From contig LUCM01006817.1 of the NCBI GenBank assembly GCA_008360955.1, positions 21,176-85,175 on the forward strand: a DNA stretch of 64,000 bases. The letters run 5' to 3'. Position 1 is the stretch's first letter; every line of letters begins with the position of its first letter. The notes beneath the pieces are model-generated. The model did not search any database and was not told the DNA's origin. It saw only the letters and a list, made by a program, of their open reading frames with translations. Positions 14,001-27,170 of the stretch are shown here, piece after piece. Both the position numbers and the translations under genes were made by a program. The DNA is from Fasciolopsis buskii (Eukaryota > Platyhelminthes > Trematoda > Plagiorchiida > Fasciolidae).

Positions 14001-15299
14001 ATACCAATAGCGGTATTCCAGGAGGAATCGGTCCTGGATATTGAAAAATTCATCAGATGCTGGTCCACGGATGCGCAACATCAAGGTTGCGGGAGAAGAG
14101 CACGCAGGTACGCCAATTGCCGCATCCTACACTTTAGTCAGGTCAAATAATATGCATGCTACAGTTCTTGGTATGTGATTGCGTTCACAGTAGCCTTGTT
14201 TGACTCTGTGTCTCTTTAACTGCTTGCATAACCCGGTCAAAGCTAGGGCATGAGACACATTAAATGTTTTCCTACAATAAGCGATCATGTTCAATGAGGT
14301 AGTCTTTGAAATCTATATATACTAACTGTTTCAACTGACGGTTCTTTCGTTCCTTCCTGTTCAGGTCTCGGAGGTAAACCATTTAAATATACGTAGTGCA
14401 CTCGGAACCATATGTAACATTTTCCCATCTTTCGCAACGGATTACTTTTGTACGCATTCTTCTTATGTTCTTTTTTGATGCATTCCGGCTCCAGTTGAAT
14501 CTTTGTAAATCGCTGCGTAGGAATCCACCGTTATTTTGATTTTATCGCATAAAACGGTTTGCACGATTCGAGCTGCCTATTTAGAAATGTTCAGCAGTGT
14601 ACTTTAGGCAGCGCCTTATTGTTAATGGCGTTAAAAATCAGTGATCGGTAGGGGCGAAAATAAAGTGAACGGTTGCGCGATTTTTCGTTTGGCCAGCATT
14701 CGACCAGCTGATACCGGATGGGCGCCAGTTACGCTTCCGGTTTTTTGTAATAAGTGTTAGGATTCACCGGATTTCACCAAAATGGTACGGGGTAGGGTCC
14801 GAATCCAGATTGGACCTGGCATGCTAAGTAGGTGCATGTAATAAATTTGGTGCAGCCCTTGAAAGAGAAATGCTATAGAATACTAAAAACACCGTAAACT
14901 GTGATAACTTCACGAGGCTAAGTGAGCACCAACAGTAGAGAGCAGGCTATACGTCTATAAAATGGGCCTGAAGATAAACTAACAAACCAATATTACCCTA
15001 CTACAGATATGAGCCGTTAAATGACTGGCTAAAATAATTAATTTACCATAATGTGACGTGAAACAAAACAATCTGAATCACAGGATACGTCAGAACAGCA
15101 GGATGTTGTTCAAAGATAATGGAAACTTGTGAGTAGGAAAATGAGTAGACAGACTGACAGAGACATCCACTCTAAAATTCAACCAAGCAGACAATAAATT
15201 TGTCCCATATAGTATAAAATCGTCTATACAGAGGTCAGGTCAGCGCTGCGAATAGGATAGTGCAAGCTCAGAAAAAAATGACAAAGTGACTAACCCGTG
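11011..15299. other. Unassigned stretch with a 114-codon open frame at 13627-13971
   Basis: Includes plus frames at 12538-12954 (138 codons), 13346-13603 (85 codons) and 13627-13971 (114 codons), and a minus frame at 12846-12424 (140 codons). None shows a motif I recognise, and overlapping frames are open on both strands. The frame at 13627 begins with TTG; its product would be basic and rich in H, N and T. 14.0-15.3 kb is AT-rich with no frame of note. Old retroelement or intergenic DNA is likely. Confidence 0.3.
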
Positions 15300-18200
15300 G
15301 TTAATTCAAAAATGTAATGCTCAGAAATGTAAAGCTGATTTGTCTGTCTTGGAAAATGATTTTAACTGTGCGAATAATGTCAGAGTACCAAACCGGAAAC
15401 AAGAAAATCATCACGACGACAACTCGCGGCGAGGGATGGCTTAGCGCAGGACGTTTCCCTCACCATTTTAACATCGTCTGTCTATTGTCCCTTGTTCTCA
15501 CCTCCAGTCGTTTTGGCAAAGTTTGGGAATTTCCATCCGTGGCCCGTAGGTTTTATTGACTTCCCAAGTAGCGGCTAAACTCCAATAAGCATTATGAAAA
15601 CCTGCTAAATTCAGAATAATTCTGTCATATCTTGGCACTTGCATCTGCCCTTCGTACAATGTTTGCACCCGCGCAATGCCGACTGTGGGTGCATTTAAAC
15701 GCTCAGCTGTGAACTAAACATGACCTATGGTAGCTTTATGGAAAACATACGGACCCTCCACGGACCCAGCTCTTAGTTTTTATCTTTTAGTAGTACTTCT
15801 CGAGGTGCTGCCTAGTACCGCTCTAACGTTTCATGATGCACGTATCCGGGTATCTCCTTGAAATATGCCACCATTATTTCTAGTGTGATTGGCGGGAGTG
15901 GGTGGCAAAGGTTTTGCCCGTGTAATGCACGCTGCACCAGCCTACTGAGCGAAGCGCCATAGCTGGAACTGATCCAAGAAACGTCGTGGATCAGTATCAG
16001 ATTCTCTTCTTGCATTATCAATGTTTTCCTTATCTATCGCCTTCCATCTCAAACCGAGGTAGAGTCCTCCCTCTTAGTTGATGCATTTGACATCCTTGTC
16101 ACCCACCCATCAACGTCCAAGTTTATTTACTGTATGCCAATCTCCCCAGATTCATGATTGCGACACCTCCAAACGACCAAGCATTAGGTGCCCGCCGGCT
16201 TAATGATGGTTGCGATCAGTTTGTGACTCCTTTTTCACAAGCCGATCGCATCGGCTTGCTATGTCTTGTAAACAATTTTTCGAGGAGTGACCATAAAATA
16301 GCTAGTGGTAGCATCCATCCAAATAATCCCGCTTACCGAAGTGCCCACACAACTGCTCCAAATAGTGTTAACCGATGGCAGCTTGTCGGGTCCAAAGAAG
16401 AAAAAATTAACCTAGCGTTGCCGCTCAGAAGGGTGCAGATGATTTCTGTCCCAGGATGACCAGCTCACCTCTGAAACGGATCCTAAAGATAAGAGAATCA
16501 TAAAAATACACCGCATCCTCCCTCCTTGAAATCCAAATACATTAAATAAGAAGGGCAACATGCTATATCATTTAGTTGAACCAAGCGTATCGTTCTCCTC
16601 TGTTCCATTTGACGTTATCTTTTGCCAAGATAAACCTTACTCTCAACATGAGAAAGCTAAGGCACCTAGGAAGGAAAACGTTCTTAAATCTCGCGAAACG
16701 TGTACCGAATTAGCACATCATTGGAAAATCCGCCATAAATTTATCGATTTTGCAAGATGGTGAATTTGCAACAAACCAGAGGAACGCTGAAACTCTGAAT
16801 CAATGTTCTGCATCTGGCATGGCCCCAACTGCAGTCGGTGGTCCGCCACAACTACAGAATAAGACCAACTCCTTTTCATCTGCTTTATCTTCTTATGTTA
16901 AGGCTGTTAAATACCAATTAAAAGCTTTCAAGCTGGGAACCCATCAAAAAATTGCTGTCTTCCCCCGGCAACTGTTGTCAGCAATTGTCCTGACTTACTT
17001 TCAGCACCGCCCAACTCCTTCACACTTTTGCTAATTCCCCACATTTTTGTTTTCAACTAGAAGCATTCCGTATTGAAACTCTCTCATGGAAAACGACCGC
17101 TGCATTGACTATCACGCACGATCTCTCTGGTTTCAGTGCCTTCCGTGGCTTAATCTCAAGTGTGCGCCTCGGCAAACGGTTTTGCCGCTGAACGTGCAAA
17201 CATCCGGGGTCCGCTATCTTCCCTCAATATCTCTAAAGTTAGTGCAGAGCAAATTAAAAAATTCGAGGGGAATGACCATAAAGCAGTAACACTCGGCTGT
17301 GCTCTGTTCATAGGGTAGCTTCATCAGAGAATCAGCGTGGCGCGAGCGGAGAATCTCCCCTGGCGAAAGTTCGCATTCACAGCTGCAAAAGCTTGGCCCT
17401 TGTGCCAACCCTTGAATTGCGGGTGACTTCTTCTACTGCAACATTTTTCCTGTCTCCAGAATCTCATTTCGCCTGGCGATCAGGGTCGCACCTATTGCCA
17501 CGGGTCACGAAATCACTGCATTTCAAAATACAATTAGCCCTACTGATGACTTTTCTCCTATCCTACGGATTCGCCAGCTGAATAAACTCCCTATTCATAC
17601 CAAAGGAAATCAGCCTGTAACAAAAGAAATAAATGCGCTCCACAGACCGGGTGAAGAGAGAGGCACCACAAAATAGCGCCCGGCGGAGTCCACCTGTAAC
17701 CTTCAGGAATTGCCAAAATTTCTGTCCACCGGATTTCTAAAAACGGAAAACCGAAAAGATGATGCACAGCTGCTTTGCAAACACTGTTACGCTCTAGCCA
17801 ACCGCTCCCACGACTCTCACTTCTTAAACCGTAGAAGTCTGAAGTCCCCCTGTCTTATGCAATGGAATCCACGGCCCTCAGTCCCCAGGGTGGTCCGGAA
17901 ACCCACAGCCTCTTCTCAAACCAGTTCACCATAACAATGGAAAACATTTGGCACCCATGCAGTAGAAGACCCCTGCCATATGCTTAAGCAAAAAGAAGGG
18001 CTTCAGTCTAGGTCCAGGAATCTGGGGACCGTGTATTCGGAGTCCGAAAGATGGCCAATTCCCTAACGAGCTAGTCCATAATGACCACCATGGACATTTT
18101 AAATTATATCCTTGAGCCACCTGCCAGTTAAACTTTCTCAGCTTCTTTCCTTGCTTTTACGGTGACGAACGGTAGTCCTCCAAGGGTGTTTCCACACATT

Positions 18201-19000
18201 TGTCTAGTTTTCATCGGGATCACGATCCGCTGCCGTTGTTTGTCCTCCCATTCAGCTGGTGATGTCATTCAATGTGAAGTTCGGGGGGCCCTGAAATTTC
18301 ATGCATCTTTTGGACACATTTGCCTCCGCGCGCCCTGGAGGCCCAACTGAAATTGCCGACGACATTAAAGTGCTCTGCACATCTCACCCCTAAAATCCAT
18401 CTATCCTAGTCCATTCATGCAAGAGAACATGAATTATTTCAAACGACGGTGCTCATCTCGGTTACTGAGGTTTTCTGCAGCAAAGGCATTATGCCCAACA
18501 AATTTTTCCCGTCTGACAGCTTTGCATTGCGCCATAATGCAATCAAAATCGGCAACTCATTAAGAAACCTAACTTTACAGTGACCTCTTAACTTCCCCGA
18601 AGCTTCTTATCAGGGAGCAATATCCAGGCAAATGGCTAATTAAATTTTCGGTTGTGTCGAATAAAAAGCTGCAAGCTTCTAAGTTCAGCAGCGCCCGTTG
18701 GACATCTCCTGGGATGTAGCAATCTTATTGCTCCCGAATAGCTTTCCGAGTTCGGCTGGGTGCTATTGAAGCATTTGTTTGCCACCATGGCAAGGGTTTT
18801 TTCTCTCCTTTTTTATCGCGTGCGATGAAAATCACCGTTACTGCATCCGCTATGGCTTCGCCGACTGAAATCTAATTCGCTCCGACCGCACAAATTAATC
18901 AGTTGCTCAGCAGTTACTTCCTCTAAAATAAACTTAACAGAATCTCTTCATGCCCTTGGAGACACAGAGTTTTCTCTCTCTGTTCCGCACCACAAATATT
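15300..19000 (+). mobile_element. Decayed plus-strand LINE (endonuclease plus RT)
   Basis: Endonuclease traces at 16035-16330: LIYRLPSQTEVESSLLVDAFD and, further on, NNFSRSDHKIAS match the CIYRPPS...DAFD...FPGSDHRIV blocks seen in the minus-strand copy at 24.9-25.7 kb. RT traces at about 17215-17290 read ISLKLVQSKLKN. At 18258-18330 DVIQCEVRGALKF corresponds to GVPQGSVLGPLLF, followed after a frameshift by ADDIKV at 18355-18372, the catalytic YADD box. Frames are broken throughout. The boundaries are uncertain and the element may contain small insertions, since endonuclease-to-ADD spacing is slightly long. Confidence 0.5.
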
Positions 19001-22000
19001 CTTTCAAGACCAACTTTTTCGCATGACCTACAGTAGACTTTGAAACAGATTGTCCTTTCCTATTCGCTCTTCGGACCCTTAGGCAGAGTTAAAGCGGCAG
19101 ATGAACAAATTTTTCGCAGTCCACAAAGCCAGTGACTTACATAGTACTCCTCTATTTGCATAGACCACGAGATAAGGATAGACGTCTTTAAGCATTACTG
19201 ACTAGATCCATCAGTGCGTCAAACCCCCTGCCCCTGTTCCTGAACCTCTTTGCACCAAAAATTTCGAAATATTTCTTTTGTGGAACCAAGCGATTCATGA
19301 CTTACATTTTCGACATTAATGCGCGTCCACTCATCGAAGGTTGGAGCTAGTGAGGTGCAACAGGAAGTCATCTGTTAGCCACTTAATATGGGTTGTGCGT
19401 CTAGGATGTTTTTCCTATCAACCCTCATCATATATCTCCAGTAAAACCAGTTCTGAGCTGCCCTTCAGCCTTAAAATACACCCCTCCGGTGGAGGCGGAC
19501 GATCAATAACCAATCGATATCCGTCTTTGAGGTGGCTATGGAATAGCTTCCTGCTGTCAAGTCGAAAAACAAATTTTTAGCTGAATCCCACAATAAGACC
19601 CGCATCCCCATTCCCGTTTGTGTGCAAAAATATTGTTTCCGACACATCGAGCCCCGACCAGAGCCCATATAAACGGCACGGTTCATTTCCAAATAGATGC
19701 GCCTATCTCCCTTGTACTTTCACACAAAGCCCTTCGGTGCTGGACGAGGTAACAAGCACTGCATTGGCCGGCATGGATCTGGTGGGAAGCTCTGAAGCAG
19801 AGGTGTGCGGATGCAGCTAGGATGGCGGACCGCACTTCCCGTTTTCACCTCTTAAAGGCGTTTTTCGAATTAGATGTCCAGTACCTTATCAGCCCACCTC
19901 CATTGCCGTCGTGGCTGGCGCAATCCTGGTCTCATTATTTCATGTTTACCCATGCGTACTGGCCTCCTCCCTCCTGAAGTAATAATAATATCGCATAATT
20001 TTTGATCTGCGAGAGGCATGTGCAAAGAAACATCAAATTTTTATATGGATGATGCAGGGTAAACGTGAATAATGAAAATCAGAATGTGTATGATACATGC
20101 TATGCTGGATTACTCAGTGAGCACGATCAGAATCTGTAAATAAATAGGCAGTGCACAAGCATCTTAGCCGAAATTCAAAACCGCACAAACTGTTTTGCAA
20201 GATTGTACGGGTTTTCTGGATCTGTTCGTAAGCAACGGACTGGAAGTCATTTCTTGTTTAAGTGCCTTAAATGTGCGTGTCAGTGGTGCAACATATGAGA
20301 GCAGCTCGACGGCGGATGTCGAGATATGACCAGAGGAGCAAACATCAGGATCGTAACATGATGGACGGAAAAGTTGAGCTTAGGAGGAGAAGATCACTGG
20401 AGATAGGACAACTGGATAAAAAATAATCAGAACCAAGAAGAATGTCATGCACACTGAATAAAGTCGCATGTAAAACAGTGAAGGGCAAATAAAAATGCTA
20501 AGAAAGCCGGAGGAGTATTATCATCTCTGATGAACTATATGGAGAATGAGATTTTATGAAGCGTTTCAGTGGAAGAATATGGAACGCTCAGGGCTGCTGA
20601 TTACAATCCTATGCGTCGGGTGGAAAACGTGAATGAGCCGCGCAATGGAAAAGGAGATGTCTGTGTAAGAAGTAAAAATTTTTGAAATACACTAGTCAAG
20701 AATATCATCTAGAATATCGTTTTTATTGTCGCGGTTTTTGATCTTAAGTGTGGAGAAACTGAGGGGGCATACAAGACATTTCAGCGGCAATAGTAACTGT
20801 ATTGTTGACCATTCACGAAGGTTCACATAAGGTGGAGTATCTAAGGGGATCAGCGACGTGGTTTGGGTTGAACGGATCAGTAATCGAGCGCCAGATCTGG
20901 CTGACAGCGTCCAGACAGGACTGGTAATAACGCGTGCAGCCGGATCTGAAACATAAAGCAGATGCGCAGTCTGGCGTGAAGGTCATCTTAGGGTTATGGC
21001 TATTAATGAACGGTGGATAAATAGAGACATCACACGACCTAGGGTTGGTCAATAAAAAAGAACTTACGTGGTAGGGTGACCAGGGTAGTACTGAGGACAG
21101 GCTGCCATTACGACGCGAAGTAATTCAGCTGCAAGCAATCGCTACCTACTACGGAGTAATACTGTAGATTTTTCGACAGATGTCATGGACAGCATGCTCC
21201 GCGTTGCTGACCTAACACAAAGAACGGAACTGCAAATTGAGAACTATGAAGGCTGATGTGCTGAAGACAAAAGTAGATGTCGGATTACGGCATAGCTTAG
21301 TCTACTTCCGACGATTTGTTTATTAAAAATAATAGTGTATTTCTCGAAGACATGGGGAGTATAGATAGTGAAAAATGAAGGAAACGGCAGTCTAGAGAAC
21401 GTTGGAGATGCGGGGTTGTAATAAGTGGAAAAGAAAACGTAAATAGGTGAATAAAATGGCCGAGAAATGTGGGAGTGAATGGGAAAAGGGGAGAGACATA
21501 TCCACAGTACCTGCCCGTTCGCCGGTCGGGAAGCTAAGAGCTTAGTGGTGGGCCAAGGGTAGGTTCCCCTAAAATGCTTTAGACTATTCCATTTACCCAA
21601 CGATCAGTGAGGTTTAACTTTTGGTTTTCCATATTGCGCTAGTTTACTAGGTCCTCTTGCGCCCTCAAATGACGTCCTATGGAAAGCAAAACTTATTGAC
21701 ATGCATTTCAAAATCGATGGCTGACTCAGATGCACGCTCTTCCGCGATATGGATTTTGGTTAGTTGGAGGATATGAGTGAGGCTTAGGTAGGTATTTAGG
21801 GTAGCCTTAAAACTGGATTAATTCTGCACGCCCCAAGTGGTAACGGGAAGTCTGTTTCAAAGCTTGGCATAAACAACAAGGAAGAATTGCAGCCTCAAAG
21901 ACGACTTGATGATTTCTGTATGGATGGTGAGAGACCTGTGACGGAGAGGGTGGGGGATGGCAGAGGAGACTATAGGTGGTTCGGTGGGGAAGGAACGCTT

Positions 22001-22240
22001 GTTCGCCAGGTTATGTAGAAAAGCCAGGTTAATTTTCATTCGCTGTAGCCAAAGCGGCTCAAGTTTGGGGGCTGTACAGTTGTCGACCAACGAATCACTT
22101 GCTTGGTGAAGAGTCTGTGAATAGTTTCAACGGAAATCCTATCCGAATTTGACATGCCAGAGTATATCAAAGTGACAAACTCAAGGGGTTGTGAAACATG
22201 TGTTTTATAAATACTGATACTGCTGTCGGATGATTTCATT
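19001..22240. other. Unassigned stretch
   Basis: No recognisable domain. The plus strand changes from pyrimidine-rich (to about 19.9 kb) to purine-rich (20-22 kb), which suggests two repeat remnants of opposite orientation. Minus frames at 21600-21244 (118 codons) and 21052-20813 (79 codons) lack known motifs. Confidence 0.35.
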
Positions 22241-22311
22241 GTGCGAAAAATCAGAATAAAAATTCACCTAGCCCTGAAAAATTCAAGCAGGAGGACTGGT
22301 GGAGACCAAGG

Positions 22312-23144
22312 NNNNNNNNNNNNNNNNNNNNNNNNNNNNNNNNNNNNNNNNNNNNNNNNNNNNNNNNNNNNNNNNNNNNNNNNNNNNNNNNNNNNNNNNN
22401 NNNNNNNNNNNNNNNNNNNNNNNNNNNNNNNNNNNNNNNNNNNNNNNNNNNNNNNNNNNNNNNNNNNNNNNNNNNNNNNNNNNNNNNNNNNNNNNNNNNN
22501 NNNNNNNNNNNNNNNNNNNNNNNNNNNNNNNNNNNNNNNNNNNNNNNNNNNNNNNNNNNNNNNNNNNNNNNNNNNNNNNNNNNNNNNNNNNNNNNNNNNN
22601 NNNNNNNNNNNNNNNNNNNNNNNNNNNNNNNNNNNNNNNNNNNNNNNNNNNNNNNNNNNNNNNNNNNNNNNNNNNNNNNNNNNNNNNNNNNNNNNNNNNN
22701 NNNNNNNNNNNNNNNNNNNNNNNNNNNNNNNNNNNNNNNNNNNNNNNNNNNNNNNNNNNNNNNNNNNNNNNNNNNNNNNNNNNNNNNNNNNNNNNNNNNN
22801 NNNNNNNNNNNNNNNNNNNNNNNNNNNNNNNNNNNNNNNNNNNNNNNNNNNNNNNNNNNNNNNNNNNNNNNNNNNNNNNNNNNNNNNNNNNNNNNNNNNN
22901 NNNNNNNNNNNNNNNNNNNNNNNNNNNNNNNNNNNNNNNNNNNNNNNNNNNNNNNNNNNNNNNNNNNNNNNNNNNNNNNNNNNNNNNNNNNNNNNNNNNN
23001 NNNNNNNNNNNNNNNNNNNNNNNNNNNNNNNNNNNNNNNNNNNNNNNNNNNNNNNNNNNNNNNNNNNNNNNNNNNNNNNNNNNNNNNNNNNNNNNNNNNN
23101 NNNNNNNNNNNNNNNNNNNNNNNNNNNNNNNNNNNNNNNNNNNN
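22312..23144. other. Assembly gap (833 N)
   Basis: A run of N. It removes the 5' part of the Penelope-like element that begins to be readable at its right edge. Open frames spanning the N run are artefacts. Confidence 0.99.
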
Positions 23145-24305
23145 TCTTTTTGTGCACCAAAAATGTTCAATTCCAATTCAATGGTGGAATATACAAGCAA
23201 AAGGACGGAGTGGCAATGGGGTCTCCTCTGGGACCATTGTTTGCTGATATCTTTATGTCCAAACTAGAGAATAATAAACTGCGCTCACCAATCGGGCACT
23301 GTACCGTTTACAAACGTTATGTTGATGATATACTATGTGTTGTAGAACAATACGCAGGCGTAAACCTTATGTTACACACGTTTAACAGTGTCCATCCGAA
23401 CGTACATCTTACACCAGAAAAAGAAGCAGACCATAGTTAAGCATACTTAGATGTGTACATAAGGCGACGGCAGGACGGATCTGCACAACTATCAGTCTAT
23501 AGAAAGGCAACATGGAACGGACAGTTCGTTCATTCTCACAGCTTTGTGCCGTTACAAGCGAAGAGGAACCTAATATGCGGTTTAGTTGATAGAGCAAGAA
23601 GAATATGTACGGACGACCCAATTGAAAATGAACTCCGTTTCCTGCGGAGCGTATTGGTACAAAATGGATACCTCGAAAGATTCATAAATAAAACTATGGA
23701 AAAACACGAAGTAAGACAAAAAAGTAATAGGACCAGTAAAGAAACCCGTATACGTTCGTTTGCCTTTCAAAGGTGACACGGAAGCGGAAATTATCCAACG
23801 GAGACTGTAAAGTTCAATCAGTGGAACATTCTTTGCTGCAGAGTTAAAAACTGTAATCACATCCAAACCGATCATGTGTTTCCGACTAAAGGACAGACTG
23901 TCAGATTCTGCAGCCTCATTCTGTGTGTATTCATTCACCTGCTCCTGTGGGACCAGGTATACTGGCCGCACGACTAGGCGTTTGTCCGATCGCGTTCGAG
24001 AACAACTCTCGGCTTGGTTGAGCCCAGGAACAATTAAGGCAATCAATAGCGCGGTGTGTTCACACCTTGTCGAGTCAAACCACTCAGTGAACGTGATAAG
24101 TGCTTTTCGCACCATCTACAAAGTTAGGAGCGGACAATCAAGAACTGTCAAATGTCGCATCTTGAACACAGTCGAAGCCGTATCTATCCGTTTGTGTAAC
24201 CCCCCTCTATATGCGCAGAAACAATTTGTCCAGATTCTTAAACGTCCCTGGCCCACTTGTCATTATCCAACAAGTGGTCTACAACCTGATCGTGTGACAA
24301 ATTGA
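23145..24305 (+). mobile_element. Penelope-like element: RT followed by GIY-YIG endonuclease, degenerate
   Basis: The right edge of the gap opens inside a reverse transcriptase: FQFNGGIYKQKDGVAMGSPL with GPLFADIF (motif B region) and YVDD at 23318-23329 (motif C). An in-frame TAA at 23438-23440 interrupts it, after which AYLDVYIRRR continues in the same frame. A frame change near 23740 and another stop near 23808 lead to a cysteine-rich linker. The GIY-YIG nuclease domain follows at about 23919-24120: CVYSFTCSCGTRYTGRTTRR and then RVREQL. RT plus GIY-YIG in this order defines canonical Penelope-like elements. With two stops and a frameshift this copy cannot make a working protein. The 5' part is hidden in the gap; 22241-22311 may belong to it. 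Confidence 0.88.
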
Positions 24306-24850
24306 CCAATTACACATACACACAGACGCATTCTTACAGTTGTGAACTGATGTGACTGCGAACCGACAATTTCCCTTGAGCCATCTCCAGACCATATTTA
24401 ATGTTATGTATTGGCATGAATACGAATAACTGAAAACGAGCTTGTTCGCCACGTTTTGTTGTTCTCCTTACTGAATTTATTTGAGGATATGCACAGCAGG
24501 TTATATGGGATTTTTCCTATATTTCGGCCATAATCTTCGCTGGCTGCAGCTGCGGCTATGTAGGAGACGAATTATTGCTTGAGCGCTTCATTTGTTTCTT
24601 TTGTGGGGTTCGCAGACTCATCATTTGACAAAAAACTAGAAATTTCACTGATGGTATGCATTCAAGATGTTTTATTTATATAGTTTTGAAAGTATTGTGG
24701 GTGATTTTTATGCCTCAGTACCCTAGGTTCTTTTTTCTCAGGGAGAAATTCACTTAGGCGAGAGACAATGTCAGACAGGCAGTGCAAAATATGAACTCGG
24801 AAATGTCATGTGTCAATGAAACGTGCCGTTGCAACCGAGCATGTTTGACT
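24306..24850. other. Penelope-like 3' flank, no gene
   Basis: AT-rich sequence after the GIY-YIG domain. No hammerhead-type core (CTGATGA...GAAA) could be assembled, although such motifs occur in terminal repeats of related elements. No second Penelope-like repeat was seen. Confidence 0.4.
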
Positions 24851-27170
24851 TTAAGGGAGGCAAGCTGTGAAGTTTTCTTTGTTTATTCGTTCTTCAATGA
24901 TCAGCTTCGAGATGCAACTGACCATTTTGCGATGAAATTCATCAGAGGCCGTCTGTGGTTCAGTCGCTAGCAAAAAGCTTCTCCATTCAAGTTGGAAAAC
25001 TAGAGGGGGATTGTGCTGCCAGTTAAGATAAGGTGGGCGAGTTGTTTCAATATGATGGTTAGGGATGGGAGCATAGACATGGATTCTACCTTGGACTACC
25101 CTATGGTCGCTCCTTGGAAAATTATTTCCTAAGTGAACCAAGATTTGGTGATCAGTGTGCGTGAAGATGAGGCCTGATATATTATTATTTCTGGTGGGTG
25201 ACGATACCTGTTGTACCCAACCCCCATGATGTAGATAGGAGATGAACGACCTTAGGATTGGTGGGGCCGCAATCGTGGACCTGGTTGCGCCCGGGACGTT
25301 GAATTCTCCAGCAATGATTTTCGATGTTGATGTTAGAGATGCGGAGTAGTCAAATGCGTCCGCTAAGAAGGGGAGCCCAATTTCAGCATGAGCTGGAGGG
25401 CAATAGATACAGGCAGTATGGATAACACAGGACGACACCTTGATAGTAAGCCATTGGGATTCTTAAACCACTTCGAGTGTAGGATGCATAAGAATGGAAA
25501 CTGATAAGCCCTGCCTTACATGAAAAAGGCAATCGCTCCCGCGGCGCTCGTTTCTAGCACATCTAAAAGATTGGCATCCCGCAGAAGTCGCGCTATTAGG
25601 TGTCTCCTCGTTAAGCCACGACTCAGTGATGAAGATTATATAAGGGTTGGAAGACGCGGCAAAGTTTTAGAGTTGAGTGAATTTATTTAGGATTGAAGTA
25701 AAGTTAATTAGCGCGAAGGGGAAAGCTATGTTGCCGTCGAGGTGGGGTGAATGGTGGGGTTGCAAAGACAAGGAGACGGTGCGTGAAGAATTAATCGTAA
25801 TGGGAATAAGTGGGTAAACATATGGCACTAATTCTATTTTGTTGGACGCTGAATGAGATACTACGGAAGAAGGTGGAGGCGAGGAAGAACTAGGACACAG
25901 CGTTCTTCAATATCCCAGTACGGGGGTAACTCGAGGAACCGTGGGGACCACTGTAAAGGGAGGCAGAACGGGAATGGAGTTGAGAAGAAATAAAGAAGTG
26001 GCGGAGGTGGTTCCGGAGGGGGGAGGAAGAGGGGCTTTTCTGGCTGGGCAGGTGCGGTCGAAAAAGGGACATTAGTGGGATGGGGTACAGCCCTAGTGTT
26101 TGGGCCGAGGCGCTGGTAAGCGGAGGTTGATGGTAGCACCGATGTGATGGTGGAGGTTTGCTTAGTGGAGGCCACAGACAGCTGTCCAGGGAAGTCCGAC
26201 GCAACAGCGAAGGCCTTTTTTAGGGTACAGCGGATGTATCCCTGGGTCTTTTAAATCTACGACGCAAGTCTGTGGGTTTCCTCCGGGCCGGAAATTCCCT
26301 CGGTAGTGACCCTTCGGTCCCCGTGAAACGAAGGGCGGGAAACAAAGTTAGCGCGGTTAAAGCCAGGCAGTTTAGGCACAAGGGTGATGGGGCTAAAAAA
26401 TGGATGAAATAAGGAGGGGTCGGGGTAGTTTAGTTGATGGGCTGGTATCGCTAGCTTGTTCCACCGGGGAGTAATGTGTTGATTGTTGATGGTGTAAGCG
26501 CAGGTTTATCATCAGTAACTTGTTCTGAGGAACCGTTTTTGGGTTCTCACTTGCATGCAGTCTGAGAGCCTCCCTTTGAATAGGGGTTTAATCAGGGGTA
26601 ATTTCGATGGACCTGAACTGGGCAGTTGAGGCTATCTTAGCCTTACTCCTCGAAAACTGCTCTGCAGTAGTAGGACTAAGTAACTGAAACAATGCTGGAC
26701 ATGACCTGCTTAACACTCGCTTACACAGTCTTAAACCCTGACAGGAGTGTCCCGTCAAATTGCGAGCTGAGAGGACAGTTTTTAAACGAGTCTAGTGGAA
26801 TGCGGTCCGGAAAATTATAAACCACAGCATTAGGCGATCTTAGGCTTCGCTGCTTAAGTTCTGATGATACTGAGTCGATAGCCCAACAAACACCAGCGAG
26901 ATGTTCGTGCAGTTGGTTTTCGGGCGTCTTAGTTCGGTAGGTGACAGAAGCAGCTTTGTAATCACTGGTTCTATTATTAAAATTTGGTTGTTTATCTTGT
27001 GAATCGTTCGCTCTAATTTCCGTACATTATTACTGGTCTCCACGACCACGTCTCTGACACTTACAGTGCAGGCTAAAGGCCGGCGGATGGACTGCGAGGG
27101 TGTGGACGCGGTGCGTCTGACTGCTATGATCTTGGTACGTTTAGGCCTAGAGACCGCCATTTCAACAAAG
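24851..27170 (-). mobile_element. LINE 5' half: ORF1-like region plus AP-endonuclease
   Basis: On the minus strand the endonuclease begins near 25690 with ASSNPYIIFITESWLNEETP (ITESWL is the classic AP-endonuclease block). After a frame change it continues in a 195-codon frame, 25438-24851: CIYCPPAHAE, GEFNVPGA (family GDFNLPG), GLIFTH and FPRSDHRVVQGRIHV (SDH box). It stops near 24851 without any RT, so the 3' half is absent. Upstream, 26204-25861 is proline- and serine-rich (PPPEPPPP), and a 106-codon minus frame at 27160-26840 may be the ORF1 N-terminus. The family is the same as the plus-strand copy at 15.3-19 kb, judged by shared blocks. Endonuclease call high, ORF1 call low. Confidence 0.72.

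Noticed and set aside
18781..18830. Good Kozak context (GCCACCATGG) as a gene start
   Set aside because: The frame closes after about a dozen codons and lies inside decayed LINE sequence.
22241..23440. A 399-codon frame and several 300-codon frames across 22.2-23.4 kb
   Set aside because: They consist mainly of the N gap. Only the last ~98 codons of the plus frame are real sequence (Penelope-like RT).
24306..24480. Hammerhead ribozyme in the Penelope-like 3' flank
   Set aside because: CTGATGT is present near 24350, but the core needs CTGATGA, stem II and GAAA, and these could not be assembled. Other CTGATGA occurrences (e.g. 4951, 17541, 20527, 26852) also lack GAAA with pairing stems.
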